From assembly GCF_019793435.1 (NCBI RefSeq), contig NZ_JAILYH010000014.1, positions 124,001 to 188,000 of the forward strand: a DNA stretch of 64,000 nt, written 5' to 3'. The notes below the pieces were generated by a model. It was not told where the DNA came from and did no database searches. It was given only the letters and a program-made list of their open reading frames with translations. This document shows positions 15,924 to 24,447 of this stretch, in pieces (position 1 is the stretch's first letter; each line of letters opens with the position of its first letter). The translations under genes were made by a program, and so were the position numbers. The stretch comes from Rhizobium redzepovicii. Lineage in GTDB: Bacteria; Pseudomonadota; Alphaproteobacteria; Rhizobiales; Rhizobiaceae.

Positions 15924-17213
15924 ATGGCGATCCTTCCGCCGGGATTCATATCGGATCGTTCGGGCAATTTCGGCATCATGACGGCGTTGCTGATGGTGCC
16001 GCTCCTCGGCATGGCAGGCATGGCGGTGGATTTCGCCCACGCCATTAGCCTACGCACGCAGCTCTTTGCTGCCGCCGATGCCGCCGCCGTCGGCTCGATC
16101 GCCGAAAAATCTGGCGCGGTCGCCGCCGCCATGACCATGAGCGGCAATGGCACGATCTCTCTCGGCAAGACCGACGCCCGCAGCATCTTCCTGTCGCAGG
16201 TATCGGGAGAACTGTCGGATGTTAATGTCGATCTCGGCATCGACGTTACCAAGACCGCCAACAAGCTGAATTCACAGGTTTCCTTCACCGCGGTTGTGCC
16301 GACCACCTTCATGCGCGTTCTCGGCAAGGATTCGATCACCATCTCCGGCACGGCAACCGCCGAATATCTGACCGCATCGTTCATGGATTTCTACATCCTG
16401 CTCGACAACACGCCATCGATGGGCGTCGGCGCCACGGCGAAAGACGTCGCGACGATGGAAAAGAACACCAGCGATAGCTGCGCTTTCGCCTGCCACGAAA
16501 CGGAAAATAAAAACAACTACTACAACCTTGCCAAGAAGCTCGGAGTCAGCATGCGCATCGATGTCGTGCGCCAAGCGACGAAGGAGCTGACGCTGACCGC
16601 GAAGTCGACGCGCGTTTCCACCAACCAGTTCCGCATGGGAGTCTATACCTTCGGCACCAAGGCCGAAGACGCCAATCTGACCACGATATCGGACCCGACG
16701 GACGACCTCGACAAGGTAGGCACCTACACTGACGCGGTCGATCTGATGACCATCCCGAAGCAGGGCTACAATAACGACCAGCAGACGAGCTTCGACAACG
16801 CGCTGACGCAGATGAAAGACATTATCACCACCCCCGGCGACGGCAGCACCGCCACGACACCGCAGAAGATCCTGTTCTTCGTCTCGGACGGCGTCGGCGA
16901 CAGCGAAAAGCCGAAAGGCTGCACCAAGAAACTGACCGGCAACCGCTGCCAGGAGCCAATCGACACTTCCTTCTGCAAACCGCTGAAGGACAAGGGCATC
17001 AGGATTGCGGTGCTCTACACCACTTATCTACCTCTGCCGAAGAACAGCTGGTACAATACCTGGATCAGCCCCTTCCAGAGCCAGATCCCGACGAAGATGC
17101 AGGAATGCGCCTCGCCCGGCCTCTATTTCGAGGTGACGCCGACGGAAGGTATCGCCGATGCGATGAAGGCGCTATTCCTCAAGGTCATTCGCGCGCCTCG
17201 CATTACCAGCTAA
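15924..17213 (+). CDS. TadE/TadG-like pilus assembly protein with VWA-like domain
   Basis: A 429-residue protein. The N-terminus (DRSGNFGIMTALLMVPLLGMAGMAVDFAHA) is the Tad-type prepilin-like transmembrane segment found in TadE/F/G proteins that are secreted through Flp pilus systems (core part: FGIMTALLMVPLLGMAG). From about residue 150 a von Willebrand A-like domain begins with DFYILLDNTPSMGVG, where D-x-T-x-S replaces the usual D-x-S-x-S metal site. FFVSDGVGDSE supplies a further strand. Several cysteines (SCAFACHE, GCTKKL, NRCQEP, SFCKPL, QECASPG) may form disulphides. No other tad genes are nearby. Confidence 0.82.
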   Translation: MAILPPGFISDRSGNFGIMTALLMVPLLGMAGMAVDFAHAISLRTQLFAAADAAAVGSIAEKSGAVAAAMTMSGNGTISLGKTDARSIFLSQVSGELSDVNVDLGIDVTKTANKLNSQVSFTAVVPTTFMRVLGKDSITISGTATAEYLTASFMDFYILLDNTPSMGVGATAKDVATMEKNTSDSCAFACHETENKNNYYNLAKKLGVSMRIDVVRQATKELTLTAKSTRVSTNQFRMGVYTFGTKAEDANLTTISDPTDDLDKVGTYTDAVDLMTIPKQGYNNDQQTSFDNALTQMKDIITTPGDGSTATTPQKILFFVSDGVGDSEKPKGCTKKLTGNRCQEPIDTSFCKPLKDKGIRIAVLYTTYLPLPKNSWYNTWISPFQSQIPTKMQECASPGLYFEVTPTEGIADAMKALFLKVIRAPRITS

Positions 17214-17317
17214 TGCATGTCGCCCGGAAGTGCACAGCGGTTCCGGGATAACGACATGCATCAAAACAAAGAGCTAAAGCACGTCGCATGAATCACGTTT
17301 GATGCGACGCGCTTTAA
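17211..17317. repeat. Rhizobial intergenic mosaic element with two hairpins
   Basis: Hairpin one combines GCATGTCG (17215-17222) with CGACATGC (17252-17259) and, inside it, CCCGGAA (17223-17229) with TTCCGGG (17241-17247). Hairpin two combines AAAGCACGTCGCAT (17276-17289) with ATGCGACGCGCTTT (17302-17315), with one mismatch. A spacer reading ATCAAAACAAAGAGCT joins them. The framework is shared with 11553-11709, and again starts at the stop codon of the upstream gene. It may also act as a terminator for the TadG-like gene. Confidence 0.8.
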
Positions 17318-17332
17318 GCGCACACGGATGAC

Positions 17333-18718
17333 TCAGACGCGCTGCCCGTCACGGACCCGATAGCTAGGAGCATACATGGTGACGAGCTCTTCGGCCGCAG
17401 TCGGGTGCAGCGCCATGGTCTGGTCGAAGTCGTCCTTAGTGCAGCCGGCCTTCAGCGTGACCCCGAGCAGCTGCGCCATCTCGCCGGCATCATGGCCAAG
17501 GATATGGGCGCCCACTACCTTGCGGCTTCCCGCATCGACGATCAGCTTCATGATCATCCGCTCGGCGCGGCCGGAAAGCGTCGCCTTCAACGGCCGGAAC
17601 TGAGCCCGATAAACCTCGAGCTCACCGTAACGCTTGCCCGCCTCTTCTTCTGAAAGACCGACGGTGCCGATCTCCGGCTGCGAGAAGACGGCGGTGGGGA
17701 TCAGCTCGTAGTCCGGCCGGGTCGGATTGTTCTTGTACTCGGTCTCGATGAAGCACATCGCCTCGTGGATCGCCACCGGCGTCAGCTGTACCCGGTTGGT
17801 GACATCGCCGAGCGCGTAGATGTTCTCGACATTGGTGCGGGAATAGTCGTCGACGATAATCGCGCCGCGCTCGTCGATCGCAACGCCGGCCGCCTCGAGG
17901 CCGAGGCCTTCGGTGTTCGGATCGCGCCCGAGCGCCAGCATGACGACGCCGGCCTGCAGCGTGCCGCTGTTCAGCGTCTCCAGAACGAGCCCGCCCTCGC
18001 CCTTCGAAACCTTCTGCAGCATGTCGTGGCAAAGGATGCGGATGCCCTTGGCGACCATCGCCTCATGCAGCCCGCGCCTCAGATCCTCGTCGAAGCGCGA
18101 CAGGATCTCGGCGCCACGATAAATCAGCGTCGTCTCGACGCCGAGGCCATGAAAGATATTGGCGAACTCGACGGCAATATAACCGCCGCCAGCGATGACG
18201 ATCGATTTCGGTAGCTCTTCGAGATGAAAGGCCTCGTTGGAGGAGATGCAGAGCTCGTGGCCGGGAAGGGCTGCATGCGGGTTCGGCCGCCCGCCGGTGG
18301 CAATCACGATCGTCTTTGCCGTCACCGTCTGGCCAGTTTTCACAAGCCGCACCGTATGGGCGTCGACGAGTTCGGCGCGCGTTTCCAGGATCTCGGCATT
18401 GGCGCCGGCAAGGCCCTTCTTGTAGAGGCCTTCCAGCCGGGCAATTTCCGCATCCTTGGCCGCCACCAACTTCTTCCAGTCGAAGCTGCTTTCGCCGACC
18501 GTCCAGCCGAAGCCGGCCGCATCCTCGAAATGCTCATGGAACTGCGAAGCATAGACGAACAGCTTCTTCGGCACGCAGCCGCGGATGACGCAGGTGCCGC
18601 CGTAGCGGTATTCCTCCGCGATCGCCACCTTTTTGCCGAGCGAGGCAGCGACACGCGCGCCGCGCACGCCTCCGGAACCGCCGCCAATGACGAAGAGGTC
18701 GTAGTCGTAGGAAGACAT
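17333..18718 (-). CDS. gor: Glutathione-disulfide reductase
   Basis: An NADPH-dependent flavoprotein that keeps glutathione reduced. The 461-residue protein has the FAD-binding start YDLFVIGGGSGGVRGARVAA, the redox-active pair in GGTCVIRGCVPKKL, the NADPH-binding GGGYIAVEFANIFHGLG, an ALGRDPNT segment, YALGDVTNRVQLTPVAI and the C-terminal interface with the active-site His in ALHPTAAEELVT. The frame opens at 18784, but the ATG at 18718 follows GGAGCTCC and gives the normal start MSSYDYDLF. The spacing to convergent or neighbouring genes suggests its own transcript. Confidence 0.95.
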   Translation of the reverse strand: MSSYDYDLFVIGGGSGGVRGARVAASLGKKVAIAEEYRYGGTCVIRGCVPKKLFVYASQFHEHFEDAAGFGWTVGESSFDWKKLVAAKDAEIARLEGLYKKGLAGANAEILETRAELVDAHTVRLVKTGQTVTAKTIVIATGGRPNPHAALPGHELCISSNEAFHLEELPKSIVIAGGGYIAVEFANIFHGLGVETTLIYRGAEILSRFDEDLRRGLHEAMVAKGIRILCHDMLQKVSKGEGGLVLETLNSGTLQAGVVMLALGRDPNTEGLGLEAAGVAIDERGAIIVDDYSRTNVENIYALGDVTNRVQLTPVAIHEAMCFIETEYKNNPTRPDYELIPTAVFSQPEIGTVGLSEEEAGKRYGELEVYRAQFRPLKATLSGRAERMIMKLIVDAGSRKVVGAHILGHDAGEMAQLLGVTLKAGCTKDDFDQTMALHPTAAEELVTMYAPSYRVRDGQRV

Positions 18719-18901
18719 GAGGAGCTCCGGAAGGGAATCGCTGGAAGGATGTTCCTGATATAGGGGTGATCGCCCTGAAAACAAAAGCCCGCTCCTGCAT
18801 CATCCCGTTCCTCTCGCCCGAATTTTCCCGGCAAACGGTTGACCCGACCGCCTGAGGCTGGCAGGCAAATCCACGCTGTAAAAAAGAAGCCGGAGCAAAA
18901 G

Positions 18902-19120
18902 ATGGATCAAACTCTCTTCGCCAACCTCTGCAAGGCTGGCAAATTCAAGGAAGCGCTCGGCCTCGCCATCCAAGGCCACGAGAACGAAAAATACGCGCCG
19001 AGCCGCTTTGCGATGGACAAGAAAACAGGACTGCCGATCTTCTATCGCGGCAACAAGCGCGTTGAGCCGGATGAAACGGGCGTATGGCAATTGGCCAAGA
19101 GCTCGAAGGATTGGGGCTGA
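18902..19120 (+). CDS. Conserved small hypothetical protein
   Basis: A 72-residue protein, MDQTLFANLCKAGKFKEALGLA..., with a helical N-terminal half and a C-terminal part RFAMDKKTGLPIFYRGNKRVEP. GGAGCAAAAG precedes the ATG at 18902, which fits better than the earlier frame opening at 18839. No signal peptide or membrane segment. It resembles small conserved rhizobial proteins of unknown function; I cannot name a domain. It is divergent from gor and convergent with acyP. Confidence 0.6.
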   Translation: MDQTLFANLCKAGKFKEALGLAIQGHENEKYAPSRFAMDKKTGLPIFYRGNKRVEPDETGVWQLAKSSKDWG

Positions 19121-19165
19121 GGGTCCGGCGCTCACAGAGCGCCATCTCCTGGCGGTTTGCCGCTT

Positions 19166-19450
19166 TCAAGCGGTGATGCGGAAATCCGTCGGCATTTCCG
19201 CAAGCTGGGTCGCTTCCGACTCGACGCCGGAAACCGATGCTCCCGCAGGCCCGCGGCCGAAACGATCGATCATTGTCGAGATGGCGGTATCGGATCCTGC
19301 GATCAAAGCGGTGACCGATCCGTCCGCTTCATTGCGCACCCAGCCTGTGAGCCCGAGCCGCAACGCCTCATCGCGCGCCCACATGCGGAATCCGACCCCT
19401 TGGACCCTACCTGATACTCGCACCTGCAAGCCCTCGTAATGAGCAGACAT
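19166..19450 (-). CDS. acyP: Acylphosphatase
   Basis: Hydrolyses carboxyl-phosphate bonds of acylphosphates. The 94-residue protein has normal family length and the diagnostic segments VRVSGRVQGVGFRMWARDEA, containing the phosphate-binding loop and the catalytic Arg, and GLTGWVRNEADGSV, containing the catalytic Asn. The open frame continues far upstream as an arginine-rich shadow, so the ATG at 19450 (MSAHYEGLQ) is chosen on family length. Confidence 0.93.
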   Translation of the reverse strand: MSAHYEGLQVRVSGRVQGVGFRMWARDEALRLGLTGWVRNEADGSVTALIAGSDTAISTMIDRFGRGPAGASVSGVESEATQLAEMPTDFRITA

Positions 19451-19500
19451 GTTGCCTCGCCAAAGCCTCATCAGTATTGCCGCATCCATCATAGCAAAAA

Positions 19501-19524
19501 AGCCCGGACGATGCCGGGCTTTTG
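19501..19524. terminator. Bidirectional terminator between acyP and the DUF2059 gene region
   Basis: AGCCCGG (19501-19507) pairs with CCGGGCT (19514-19520). An A-run precedes it and TTTT follows. It lies just downstream of the DUF2059 gene, reading leftwards, and upstream of acyP, so it mainly separates those two minus-strand genes. Confidence 0.75.
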
Positions 19525-19544
19525 CAAATCTGCGGAGGCAGCCT

Positions 19545-20114
19545 TTACTTCTGGGCAGCCGGGGCCGGAGCGGGTGCCGGAGCCACCGGGCTGTCGGTTG
19601 CCGGCGGCGGTGCCTTGATGACCTTGGAGAGTTCGGCATTGCTCTGCTTTTCCAGGTCGCGAGAAATGCCCTGCGCCCAGATGTCGGCAGCCTTCGCCGT
19701 CTCGCGCGAGGCAACCGGGCCGTCGCGCAGCAGCTTCTTGCCGACGTCGGAATTATAGAAGTCGGCGATCGCCTTCAGTTCGTCGGCGGTGAAGGTCTTG
19801 GCATAGGTGAGCGCCGCCTCCTTCTCCAGATCGCCGCGGCGCGGCGCCAGCGCCAGCGCCTGCGCGTCGACCGTCGACGAAATGATGTCCTGGTAGTTCG
19901 GCGAATCCTGGATCAGGCCGGCCTTCAGGCGCTCGGCAAGACCGGGCAAAATGTTGTCGAACTGGGCGGTGGCGCCGATGGCGTCGATCGCCGCGCGAGA
20001 GGCCTTCAGTTGCTCCTCGGAGACCTCCTGCGCCTTGACGGCAGAGCCGAAGGCAAGCCCGGAAAGAACGATGGTCGCAGCGGCAAAACGGCCAAGACCT
20101 GCAATGTTCATCAT
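19545..20114 (-). CDS. DUF2059 family secreted protein
   Basis: A 189-residue protein with an N-terminal signal peptide (FAAATIVLSGLAFGSAVKAQ) and the DUF2059 core TYAKTFTADELKAIADFYNSDVGKKLL, the conserved YNS/VGKKLL helix of that family (core: FTADELKAIADFYNS). The C-terminus is Ala/Pro-rich (VAPAPAPAPAAQK), typical of periplasmic proteins with a disordered tail. Family function is unknown. It starts 15 bases after the rpiA stop and is almost certainly co-transcribed with it. Confidence 0.85.
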   Translation of the reverse strand: MMNIAGLGRFAAATIVLSGLAFGSAVKAQEVSEEQLKASRAAIDAIGATAQFDNILPGLAERLKAGLIQDSPNYQDIISSTVDAQALALAPRRGDLEKEAALTYAKTFTADELKAIADFYNSDVGKKLLRDGPVASRETAKAADIWAQGISRDLEKQSNAELSKVIKAPPPATDSPVAPAPAPAPAAQK

Positions 20115-20129
20115 GTGTGTACGCTCCTG

Positions 20130-20828
20130 TTATCTGTTTGCCTGCAGCGTGCGCGCACCCGCAGGACCGGCAATGATTGCAAGTGCCGCCATATTGATAA
20201 AGAGCCCGTGTTCGACGACGCCGGGTATGGAATTCAGCTCGCTCGAAAGCGCCTCTGCATCAGGAATGCGGCCAAAAGATGCATCGATAATGTGATGGCC
20301 GCCATCCGTGGTAAACTCTCCGTCACCGGATTGGCGCAGACTGAGGTCGCCGGAAAGGCCGAGCCGGGCCGCGACCTTCTCGATCGCGATCCGTGTCGAG
20401 ACGAGCCCGAACGGATTGACCTCAATCGGCAGCGCGTAGGCGCCGAGCGTTTCCACAAGCTTGCTCTCGTCGGCAATGACGATCATCCGCTCGGAAGCGG
20501 CCGCGACGATCTTTTCGCGCAGCAACGCGCCGCCGCCGCCCTTGATCAATCTGAGCGACGGATCGACCTCGTCGGCGCCGTCGATCGTCAGGTCGAGTGC
20601 CGGCAGTTCATCGAGCGACTTCAGCGGCACGCCGAGCTCGACGCACAGCCGCGCCGTTCTTTCTGACGTCGGAACGCCTTCGACCTTGAAGCCGCTTGCG
20701 ACTTTCTCCGCCAACAGGCGAACGAATTCTTCCGCTGTGCTGCCCGTGCCGATGCCGAGGCGCATTCCGTCTTCGACATGGGCGAGTGCGGCTGCGGCGG
20801 CCTTTATCTTCATTTCGCGGGCATCCAT
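20130..20828 (-). CDS. rpiA: Ribose-5-phosphate isomerase A
   Basis: Interconverts ribose 5-phosphate and ribulose 5-phosphate in the pentose phosphate pathway. The 232-residue protein shows the phosphate-binding GIGTGSTAEEF, the catalytic DLTIDGADEVDP and the IKGGGGALLREK loop with the catalytic Lys/Glu region. The reading frame is open for 120 codons upstream, but the ATG at 20828 (MDAREMKIKAAA) matches family length. It is divergent from gph and followed within 15 bases by the DUF2059 gene. It would feed the split transketolase pathway elsewhere in the window only indirectly. Confidence 0.95.
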   Translation of the reverse strand: MDAREMKIKAAAAALAHVEDGMRLGIGTGSTAEEFVRLLAEKVASGFKVEGVPTSERTARLCVELGVPLKSLDELPALDLTIDGADEVDPSLRLIKGGGGALLREKIVAAASERMIVIADESKLVETLGAYALPIEVNPFGLVSTRIAIEKVAARLGLSGDLSLRQSGDGEFTTDGGHHIIDASFGRIPDAEALSSELNSIPGVVEHGLFINMAALAIIAGPAGARTLQANR

Positions 20829-21096
20829 GCGCCGCCAACTCCGAATTATTGCGTTGGATGTGCTGTTTACACGGCTCGCCTGGCAAACGAAAGTCAAAAT
20901 CATCACGGAAAATGAAAAGCCGAAACAAATGCCTGCGGCCTTCCCGGCCGGCATCCTAACGTTGCTTTCCGCCGCGCGATCGCCTACCTCTGGGATGATC
21001 CATCGTTCCGGAGCCGACCTGTCGTTCCCAGGGGAAACCTGTCGTGCCTCAGGACGACTTTTCTCCAGAACGACCCATTGCGCAAAGAGACAAGCC

Positions 21097-21807
21097 TTGA
21101 CCCTTTCCCACGCCCGCCCGGCACTCATCGTCTTCGATCTCGACGGTACCCTTCTCGATACCCATACGGATCTTGTCGAGAGCCTCAATCATACGATCTC
21201 AGCCCTTGGCCTCGACCCGGTCAGCTATGACGACCTCACCCATCTCGTCGGCCACGGCGCGCGCGTAATGATCGAACGCGCCTGCCGGCTGCGCGGCCAT
21301 CCGCTCGAAAGCGACGCCCTGCCGCCCCTGGTCGAGCGCTTCGTCGCCCATTACGCCGGCAACATGCCCGGCTGCACCGAACCCTATCCCGGCCTCGTCG
21401 CCGCGATGGACCGGCTTAAATTTGCCGGTTACCGCCTCGCCGTCTGCACCAACAAGATGGAAAGCCTGGCGCTCGGCCTGCTCGAAAAACTCGACCTCGT
21501 CAGCTATTTCGATGCCATCACCGGCGGCGACAGCTTCCCCGTGCGCAAGCCCGACGCCCGCCACCTCACCGGCACCATCGACCGCGCCGGCGGCGACATC
21601 ACCCGCACCGTGATGATCGGCGACAGCATCAACGACATCGCCGTGGCGAAGAACGCTGCCGTACCGTCGATCGCCGTGCCTTTTGGATATTCGGACGTGC
21701 CGGTTTCCAACCTGGATCCCGATATGATCATCACCCATTACGATGAGCTGACGCCGGAACTGGTGGAGCGGCTGCTGCGGGAGTATGCGGTGAAGGTCGC
21801 GGTCTGA
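21097..21807 (+). CDS. gph: Phosphoglycolate phosphatase (HAD superfamily)
   Basis: Removes phosphate from 2-phosphoglycolate. The 236-residue HAD protein has motif I VFDLDGTLLDT at its start, a cap domain, motif II CTNKM, and motif IV MIGDSINDIAVAKNA. A TTG at 21097 (then ACC CTT TCC) places motif I at about residue 12, as usual for Gph; GCAAAGAGACAAG upstream can serve as ribosome-binding site. An in-frame ATG at 21001 would add 32 unlikely residues. Other HAD phosphatases share this architecture, so the substrate is by family similarity. Confidence 0.85.
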   Translation: MTLSHARPALIVFDLDGTLLDTHTDLVESLNHTISALGLDPVSYDDLTHLVGHGARVMIERACRLRGHPLESDALPPLVERFVAHYAGNMPGCTEPYPGLVAAMDRLKFAGYRLAVCTNKMESLALGLLEKLDLVSYFDAITGGDSFPVRKPDARHLTGTIDRAGGDITRTVMIGDSINDIAVAKNAAVPSIAVPFGYSDVPVSNLDPDMIITHYDELTPELVERLLREYAVKVAV

Positions 21808-22138
21808 GGAGTCCGCTCATTTGTCCTCTCCGTCCCTCATTCCTGTGCTTGTCACAGGAATCCAGCCGGCTTGCGTCCGCAAGCCGAAAAGACCCTTAAA
21901 TTGAGACCAGCATCCATCACTTGAAGACGACATTGCTTCTGCAATGGCACCATTTGTCGACGGGGCTGCAATTCCCCGCCACGTAGACACGCGGCTGCTG
22001 GATTCCTGTGACGAGCACAGGAATGAGGGGCGAGTTTTGGGCGCCAGTCTGCCAAGCGCAGCACTCCCCTACTCCTCACTCCCAAAACAAAACGGGCGGC
22101 CCGAAGACCGCCCATTCCATAACCCGCTAGACCCTGCG
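21808..22138. repeat. Intergenic region with long inverted repeat
   Basis: A 31-base sequence at 21836-21866 (core ATTCCTGTGCTTGTCACAGG) recurs as its reverse complement at 21997-22027 (core CCTGTGACGAGCACAGGAAT) with one mismatch. About 130 bases lie between, including a short palindrome-rich stretch (GGGGCTGCAATTCCCC). The same core appears at 25867 and 35088. A separate hairpin with GGGCGG and CCGCCC at about 22093-22113 probably terminates transcription. No gene is seen. Confidence 0.8.
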
Positions 22139-24049
22139 TCAAATCTGCGCGCCACGCGCCTTTGTCGTCGCGTCGAAGGCCTTGTCGACATAGCCGTCGC
22201 GGCCATAGACATCGTCGAAATATTCCACCACGCCGTCCTTGTTCGGCCAGGCGGTGAAATAGGAAACGTAGACCGGGATCTTCTGCGGCACCTTCACGGC
22301 ATGGTTCTGCCCGGTGGCGATCTGCTTGGCGACGTCGTCGACCGTCGTGCCGAGCACGGCAGCTGCCATAGCACGCGGATTGGCAAGGCGCACGCAGCCG
22401 TGGCTCAAAGCCCGCATATCGCGCTTGAAGAAGTTTTTCGACGGCGTGTCGTGCATGTAGATCGCGTGGCTGTTCGGGAACAGGATCTTCAGTTCGCCGA
22501 GCGCATTGTCGCTGCTCGGCGGCTGGCGCACCGAGACATTATTGGTCGAGCCGTACCAATCGACGCTCGACGAGGCGACGGCATGGCCGTTCACCTCGAC
22601 TTCATAGCCGAGCTGGTCGAGATAGTTCGGATCCGAACGCAGCTTCGGCAACATCTCGTTGATGATGATCGACTGCGGCACGCCCCAGAACGGGTTGAAC
22701 TCCACCGTCTCGATCTCGTCGTCGAAGAAATAGGTTTGATTGTTCTTGCCGCCGACAACGACGCGCATTGACAGCTGTTCCTTGCCGTCATTGTGGTAAT
22801 AGACCATGAAGGCCGGCTGGTTGATCATCACGTAGCGGGAACCAAGATCCTCCGGCAGCCAGCGCGCCTGCTCCATGGCGACGACGAGCTTGTCGATCTT
22901 CGAGGCATTGGTATCGCCACCGGTCATGGCCCGCACGGTCGCCTGGCCGATGACGCCATCGGCCTTCAGTCCGCGCTCTTGCTGGAAGGCCTCGACCAGC
23001 GAGACGATATCGGGCGAATAGTCGGTGCTGCCTGCGTAAGCGGCAAGCGTTGCCGCGTGATCGGTCTTCAGCGTTTCGGACCCATGCTTGCCGATCGCCT
23101 TGACGATATTGGCAATCTCGGGCGAGCTGTCGCCAGGCTTCAGCAGCTTGTCGAGCGAAACGACGATTCGCTCCTCATTGCCGCCGTCGGCGGCGCGAAG
23201 CTTGGCAAGCTCCGCCTTCAGCGCCTCAAATTGAGCACTATCGGGCGAACGGCTGGCGATGTAGGCGCCGACATCGGGGCTCATGCGGGCAAGCTTCAGC
23301 ACCGACGTCAGATTGACCGCCTTGCGCTGAAAGTCATGATAGCCGGAGATCTTGTTCGGATCGATGCGGCCACGCACGGTGTCCTGCACGAAAGCCAGCA
23401 CCTTGGCCGAGAGTTCGAGCTCAAACTGCGTCAGTGCCCGGTCGCGGAAGGCGGGATCGGGATTGGCCGGGTCAATCGCCGGTGTCTGGACCGTATAATC
23501 GGCAGGATCGAGACCGACGGAAGCCGCATCGGCAAGTGTCGCCATCGCCGACTTCGCGCGGTCGTTGATCTGGTTGCCATCGACCCAGACAAGCGGATTG
23601 CGGCTGTCGCCGTAATAGGCTTCGAGCACCTTCGCAACGTCCGCATTGGCGCGCACCTTGGCCTGCGCCAGGAAGCGGCGCTGGACTGCGGGTTCGGCGC
23701 TGGCATCGCCGCTTGCCGAAACATCGGCGACCGCGCCGGTGACGACGGGATCGGCAAACCTGCTGGTGTCGACGAACTGCAGCGTCTCTGTCTTATAGGT
23801 GTAGTAACGCGGGCCGCTCACCTTCGGCAGCGGCGCTTCCGGATCGAGCCCGCCGAGCGAGCCGCCGTCGGCGCCGCGCGGCACCGGACGGCCGGGCGCC
23901 TGATCCATGAAGATGGTGCTTTGGGTCCGCTGCCTGTCGCCGCGCAGCATGTCCATCAAAGTATAAGCATGCGCGGGTGCGGCACTCATAACCGCCACGC
24001 CGCAGGAAATTGCCAATGCGGATGCCGCGCTTTTCAAAACGAACGTCAT
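22139..24049 (-). CDS. L,D-transpeptidase (YcbB/LdtD-like) with peptidoglycan-binding domain
   Basis: A 636-residue periplasmic enzyme that makes 3-3 cross-links in peptidoglycan. It has a signal peptide (residues 1-28, ending PAHAYT), a scaffold region, a peptidoglycan-binding domain with IVSLVEAFQQERGLKADGVIG near residue 350 (core: FQQERGLKADGVIGQATV), and a YkuD catalytic domain ending HDTPSKNFFKRDMRALSHGC-VRLANP, where the Cys of SHGCVR is the nucleophile. NQPAFMVYYHNDGKEQLSMR begins the catalytic fold. The long N-terminal part and length are typical of the YcbB group. Rhizobiales carry many L,D-transpeptidases for polar growth. Confidence 0.92.
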   Translation of the reverse strand: MTFVLKSAASALAISCGVAVMSAAPAHAYTLMDMLRGDRQRTQSTIFMDQAPGRPVPRGADGGSLGGLDPEAPLPKVSGPRYYTYKTETLQFVDTSRFADPVVTGAVADVSASGDASAEPAVQRRFLAQAKVRANADVAKVLEAYYGDSRNPLVWVDGNQINDRAKSAMATLADAASVGLDPADYTVQTPAIDPANPDPAFRDRALTQFELELSAKVLAFVQDTVRGRIDPNKISGYHDFQRKAVNLTSVLKLARMSPDVGAYIASRSPDSAQFEALKAELAKLRAADGGNEERIVVSLDKLLKPGDSSPEIANIVKAIGKHGSETLKTDHAATLAAYAGSTDYSPDIVSLVEAFQQERGLKADGVIGQATVRAMTGGDTNASKIDKLVVAMEQARWLPEDLGSRYVMINQPAFMVYYHNDGKEQLSMRVVVGGKNNQTYFFDDEIETVEFNPFWGVPQSIIINEMLPKLRSDPNYLDQLGYEVEVNGHAVASSSVDWYGSTNNVSVRQPPSSDNALGELKILFPNSHAIYMHDTPSKNFFKRDMRALSHGCVRLANPRAMAAAVLGTTVDDVAKQIATGQNHAVKVPQKIPVYVSYFTAWPNKDGVVEYFDDVYGRDGYVDKAFDATTKARGAQI

Positions 24050-24447
24050 ATATCTTCCAGTCCCGGTGTCATGCTGTTCTCAGCTCAAATCCCGCGAAAC
24101 TCAGCGTCCGGCTCATTGATCAGAAACCGGCCTGCGCCGCCAGCGCCGGCGGACTCAATTCTGTGTGACGGAGATCCTGCGCGGCGCCGCGCCGAAGTTC
24201 ACACAAAATTATGAAATTATTAGTTAATTTTTTACCGAATTTTCGCATCCGGGCCAGTGGGACGAAATCGCCCGGACGCATAAAATTTTCAAAGTGGCCG
24301 AAAAAGCACGCACCACAACCCATCCAAACATGACTTTGGATTTCAATATTTCGCATGGGGTCCGGTTTTCTTGTCGGACGTTCCCACCTATAAGACCTCA
24401 TCTTTCTCAGATGACCGAAAACAGCATGTAAAGGGAAGGCAAGGCCG
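24050..24447. other. Divergent promoter region of the L,D-transpeptidase and fumC
   Basis: Nearly 400 bases without a gene. The middle part (24200-24300) is distinctly AT-rich (ACAAAATTATGAAATTATTA, AATTTTTTACCGAATTTT), the kind of DNA found at strong promoters. A short GTCCG/CGGAC inverted repeat lies at about 24360-24379. No specific operator is recognised. Confidence 0.5.

Noticed and set aside
22793..24214. A 473-codon open frame opposite the L,D-transpeptidase gene
   Set aside because: It is the antisense shadow of a high-GC gene with strong third-position bias; the translated sequence is rich in Arg, His and Asp and has no recognisable domain.
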